Shown one piece after another: positions 5,479-7,020 of a stretch of 7,020 nt of DNA (its first letter is position 1; each line of letters opens with the position of its first letter). Under the pieces are notes generated by a model that worked only from the letters and a program-made list of their open reading frames with translations, made no database searches and was not told the DNA's origin. The translations under genes were made by a program, and so were the position numbers. The stretch is taken from contig CAUCXP010000079.1 in the NCBI GenBank assembly GCA_958446785.1, positions 1 to 7,020 on the forward strand, read 5' to 3'. The DNA is from an uncultured Collinsella sp. GTDB lineage: Bacteria; Actinomycetota; Coriobacteriia; Coriobacteriales; Coriobacteriaceae.

Positions 5479-6474
5479 ATGAGCAAGAACCTCTCCCAGC
5501 AGGTCGTTCTCGACCGCCGCGGCTTCGTTGCCGCCACCTTCGCAACCGTCGCCGGCCTTGGTCTTGCCGGCTGCTCCGACACCAGCGCCGAGGCCGACAA
5601 GGGTTCCGCCGCCGGCTCTTCCAAGAGCTCCAATGATACCGAGGCTTCCACCACACTCGACGCCAAGGCATTCGACAAGCTCGTCAACGACGGCCCCAAG
5701 GCCGATGACGACGCCATCGCCGCCAGCACCTGGGCTACGGCCGTCAAGGATGCCGGCGTCTTTACGATCGGTGGCGTCCAGACCTCCACGCTCTTCTCCC
5801 TCCTCAACGAGAAGGACGGTCAGACCCGTGGCTTCGATGCCGGCATCGCGCAGCTCCTGTCCAACTACATTCTGGGCGAGAACAAGATCGAGATCACCCA
5901 GGTGACCTCGGACACGCGCGAGTCCGTCCTACAGAACGGCCAGGTCGACGCCGTCTTTGCCACCTACACCATCACCGACGAGCGCAAGAAGCTTGTCTCC
6001 TTTGCCGGTCCCTACTATTACACCCAGCAGGCTATCCTGGTGCTCGCCGATAACGAGGACATCAAGAGCGTCGACGACCTGGCCGACAAGAACGTCGCCG
6101 TCCAGTCCGGCTCCAACGGCCCCGCCATCCTGGAGGAGTTTGCCCCCAAGGCCAGCCAGCAGGAGTTCAAGACCGACGAGGAGGCACGTCAGGCACTCCA
6201 GCAGGGCCGCGTCGATGCCTACGTCATCGACAACAACATGCAGCAGAGCGCCCTGGTCCGCGAGCCCGGTAAGTACAAGATTGCCGGTAAGCCCTTCGGC
6301 AGCAAGGAGCCCTACGGCATCGGCCTGCCGCTCGATTCCGACGGCGTCGCCTTTGTCAACGACTTCCTTAAGAAGATCGAGGACGATGGCACCTGGACCG
6401 AACTGTGGCAGATCTGCATTGGCGACCGTACGGGCGACACCAATGTTCCCGAGCTACCCGAGATCGGCGCCTAG
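5479..6474 (+). CDS. Amino-acid ABC transporter solute-binding lipoprotein (family 3)
   Basis: This 331-residue extracytoplasmic binding protein captures a polar amino acid, probably glutamate or a relative, and delivers it to the membrane permease. The N-terminus has a twin-arginine motif (LDRRGFV, 11-17), a hydrophobic stretch, and a lipobox ending at LAGC (C32), so export as a Tat-dependent lipoprotein is likely. Residues 33 to about 85 form a Ser/Ala/Asp-rich linker. The family-3 fold follows: GVFTIGGV (about 93), GFDAGIAQ (118-125), RESVLQNGQVDAVFATYTIT (147-166), FAGPYYYTQQ (174-183) and a second lobe to a W-rich end. The phrase LQNGxVDAVFATYTI resembles GluB-type glutamate binders, but the ligand cannot be fixed from sequence. 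AAAGGTG precedes the ATG by seven bases. A permease gene follows after a 139-base gap containing a strong hairpin, a common way of making more binding protein than membrane components. Confidence 0.92.
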   Translation: MSKNLSQQVVLDRRGFVAATFATVAGLGLAGCSDTSAEADKGSAAGSSKSSNDTEASTTLDAKAFDKLVNDGPKADDDAIAASTWATAVKDAGVFTIGGVQTSTLFSLLNEKDGQTRGFDAGIAQLLSNYILGENKIEITQVTSDTRESVLQNGQVDAVFATYTITDERKKLVSFAGPYYYTQQAILVLADNEDIKSVDDLADKNVAVQSGSNGPAILEEFAPKASQQEFKTDEEARQALQQGRVDAYVIDNNMQQSALVREPGKYKIAGKPFGSKEPYGIGLPLDSDGVAFVNDFLKKIEDDGTWTELWQICIGDRTGDTNVPELPEIGA

Positions 6475-6562
6475 GCAATACGCCTAGTAACGGCCGCTAC
6501 GAAACCATATGGAAACGCATGATGCGCTTTATTGCGCTAAACTGTTTCCTCACTGAGTTGTC

Positions 6563-6595
6563 GGGGCTTCCGTACACACGGGAGCCCCCTTTCCT
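6563..6595 (+). terminator. Intercistronic hairpin (partial terminator or mRNA stabiliser)
   Basis: GGGGCTTCCGT (6563-6573) pairs with ACGGGAGCCCC (6578-6588) through eleven pairs, one of them G-U, around an ACAC loop. The following sequence CTTTCCTT is only moderately T-rich, so termination would be partial. Its place between the binding-protein stop (6474) and the permease start (6614) suggests it lowers transcription into the membrane genes or protects the upstream message from 3' decay. Confidence 0.7.
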
Positions 6596-6613
6596 TATCG
6601 GCGGGAGGTCCGC

Positions 6614-7020
6614 ATGAGTCTCTCCGAGCTCTGGTCGCTCTATGGCCAGAACTACATTGACGCGCTGCTAGCAACCTGGGGCATGACGCTTGAGTCGTTT
6701 GCCATCGCCATGGTGCTGGCCGTCGCCGTCACCGTGATGCGCGTGTCGCCGCTCAAGCCGCTGCGCGTCTTTGGCGACCTGTATGTCCAGGTCTTCCGTA
6801 ACATCCCCGGCATCGCGCTGCTCATTATCGTCGTCTACGCGCTGCCGCCGCTCAAGGTCGTCCTGCCCTACCGCACCTGCGTCATCGTCGCCACAGTGCT
6901 CTTGGGTTCTGCCTTTGGCTCCGAGAACTTTATGAGCGGCATCAACACCGTCGGTGTCGGCCAGGTGGAAGCCGCCCGCTCGCTGGGCATGAGCTTCAGC
7001 CGTATCCTCGCCAAGATCGT
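6614..7020 (+). CDS. Amino-acid ABC transporter permease, 5' part (cut by window end)
   Basis: Only the first 135 codons are present. The protein is a membrane-spanning permease of the polar amino-acid (His/Glu/Gln) type and forms the channel for the substrate delivered by the upstream binding protein. Hydrophobic segments lie at about 26-43, 65-80 and 88-102. FRNIPGIALL (61-70) stands at the usual FRGTP position, and the cytoplasmic EAA loop is clear as GQVEAARSLGMSFSRILAKI (116-135), with the conserved E-A-A and central G that dock onto the ATPase. The ATG at 6614 is supported by GGGAGG at 6603-6608 with five bases of spacing. Gene order suggests a GluBCD-like cluster with a second permease and ATPase downstream. 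I did not assign a symbol because the ligand is unknown. Confidence 0.93.
   Translation, partial: MSLSELWSLYGQNYIDALLATWGMTLESFAIAMVLAVAVTVMRVSPLKPLRVFGDLYVQVFRNIPGIALLIIVVYALPPLKVVLPYRTCVIVATVLLGSAFGSENFMSGINTVGVGQVEAARSLGMSFSRILAKI

Overview
This 7,020-base window is GC-rich with strong G/C at third codon positions. The most likely source is a high-GC anaerobic gut actinobacterium of the Coriobacteriia, with a Collinsella-like genus my best guess. That placement is inference, based on base composition, a Tat-type lipoprotein signal on an amino-acid binding protein, and intergenic repeats of a kind I recall from such genomes. No rRNA, tRNA or taxonomic marker is present to confirm it.

Left part, minus strand (57-3092): three genes. 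Upstream-most is a 178-residue HD-domain phosphohydrolase-like protein (2556-3092). Only 3 bases after its stop lies a GTG-initiated integral membrane protein of the 'putative ABC-transporter type IV' (CmpB-like) family (1533-2552). The membrane gene's Shine-Dalgarno is embedded in the last codons of the HD gene, so the two look translationally coupled. After a 198-base gap comes an Amt/Mep/Rh-type ammonium transporter (57-1334) with its own strong ribosome-binding site.

Middle, plus strand: 3093-3320 is a divergent intergenic region rich in short perfect palindromes. It leads into a 593-residue 1-deoxy-D-xylulose-5-phosphate synthase-like enzyme (3321-5102), closed by a very clear intrinsic terminator. 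The thiamine-diphosphate site is intact. The two arginines that hold the glyceraldehyde-3-phosphate phosphate in well-studied DXS enzymes are both glycine here, and the protein lacks an internal segment of roughly 30-40 residues. Its true reaction is therefore open.

The gap 5146-5478 holds four copies of a ~25-base motif arranged as two inverted pairs in tandem with an 81-base period, then a second REP-like palindrome, then a good sigma-70-type promoter.

Right part, plus strand: that promoter serves an amino-acid ABC importer. It starts with a Tat-type lipoprotein family-3 solute-binding protein (5479-6474), followed by a strong intercistronic hairpin and the start of a permease gene (6614 onward, cut by the window end). 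The second permease and ATPase presumably follow outside the window. With the ammonium transporter, the window carries two nitrogen-acquisition functions flanking an isoprenoid/thiamine-type enzyme. I see no regulatory sequence shared by these loci.
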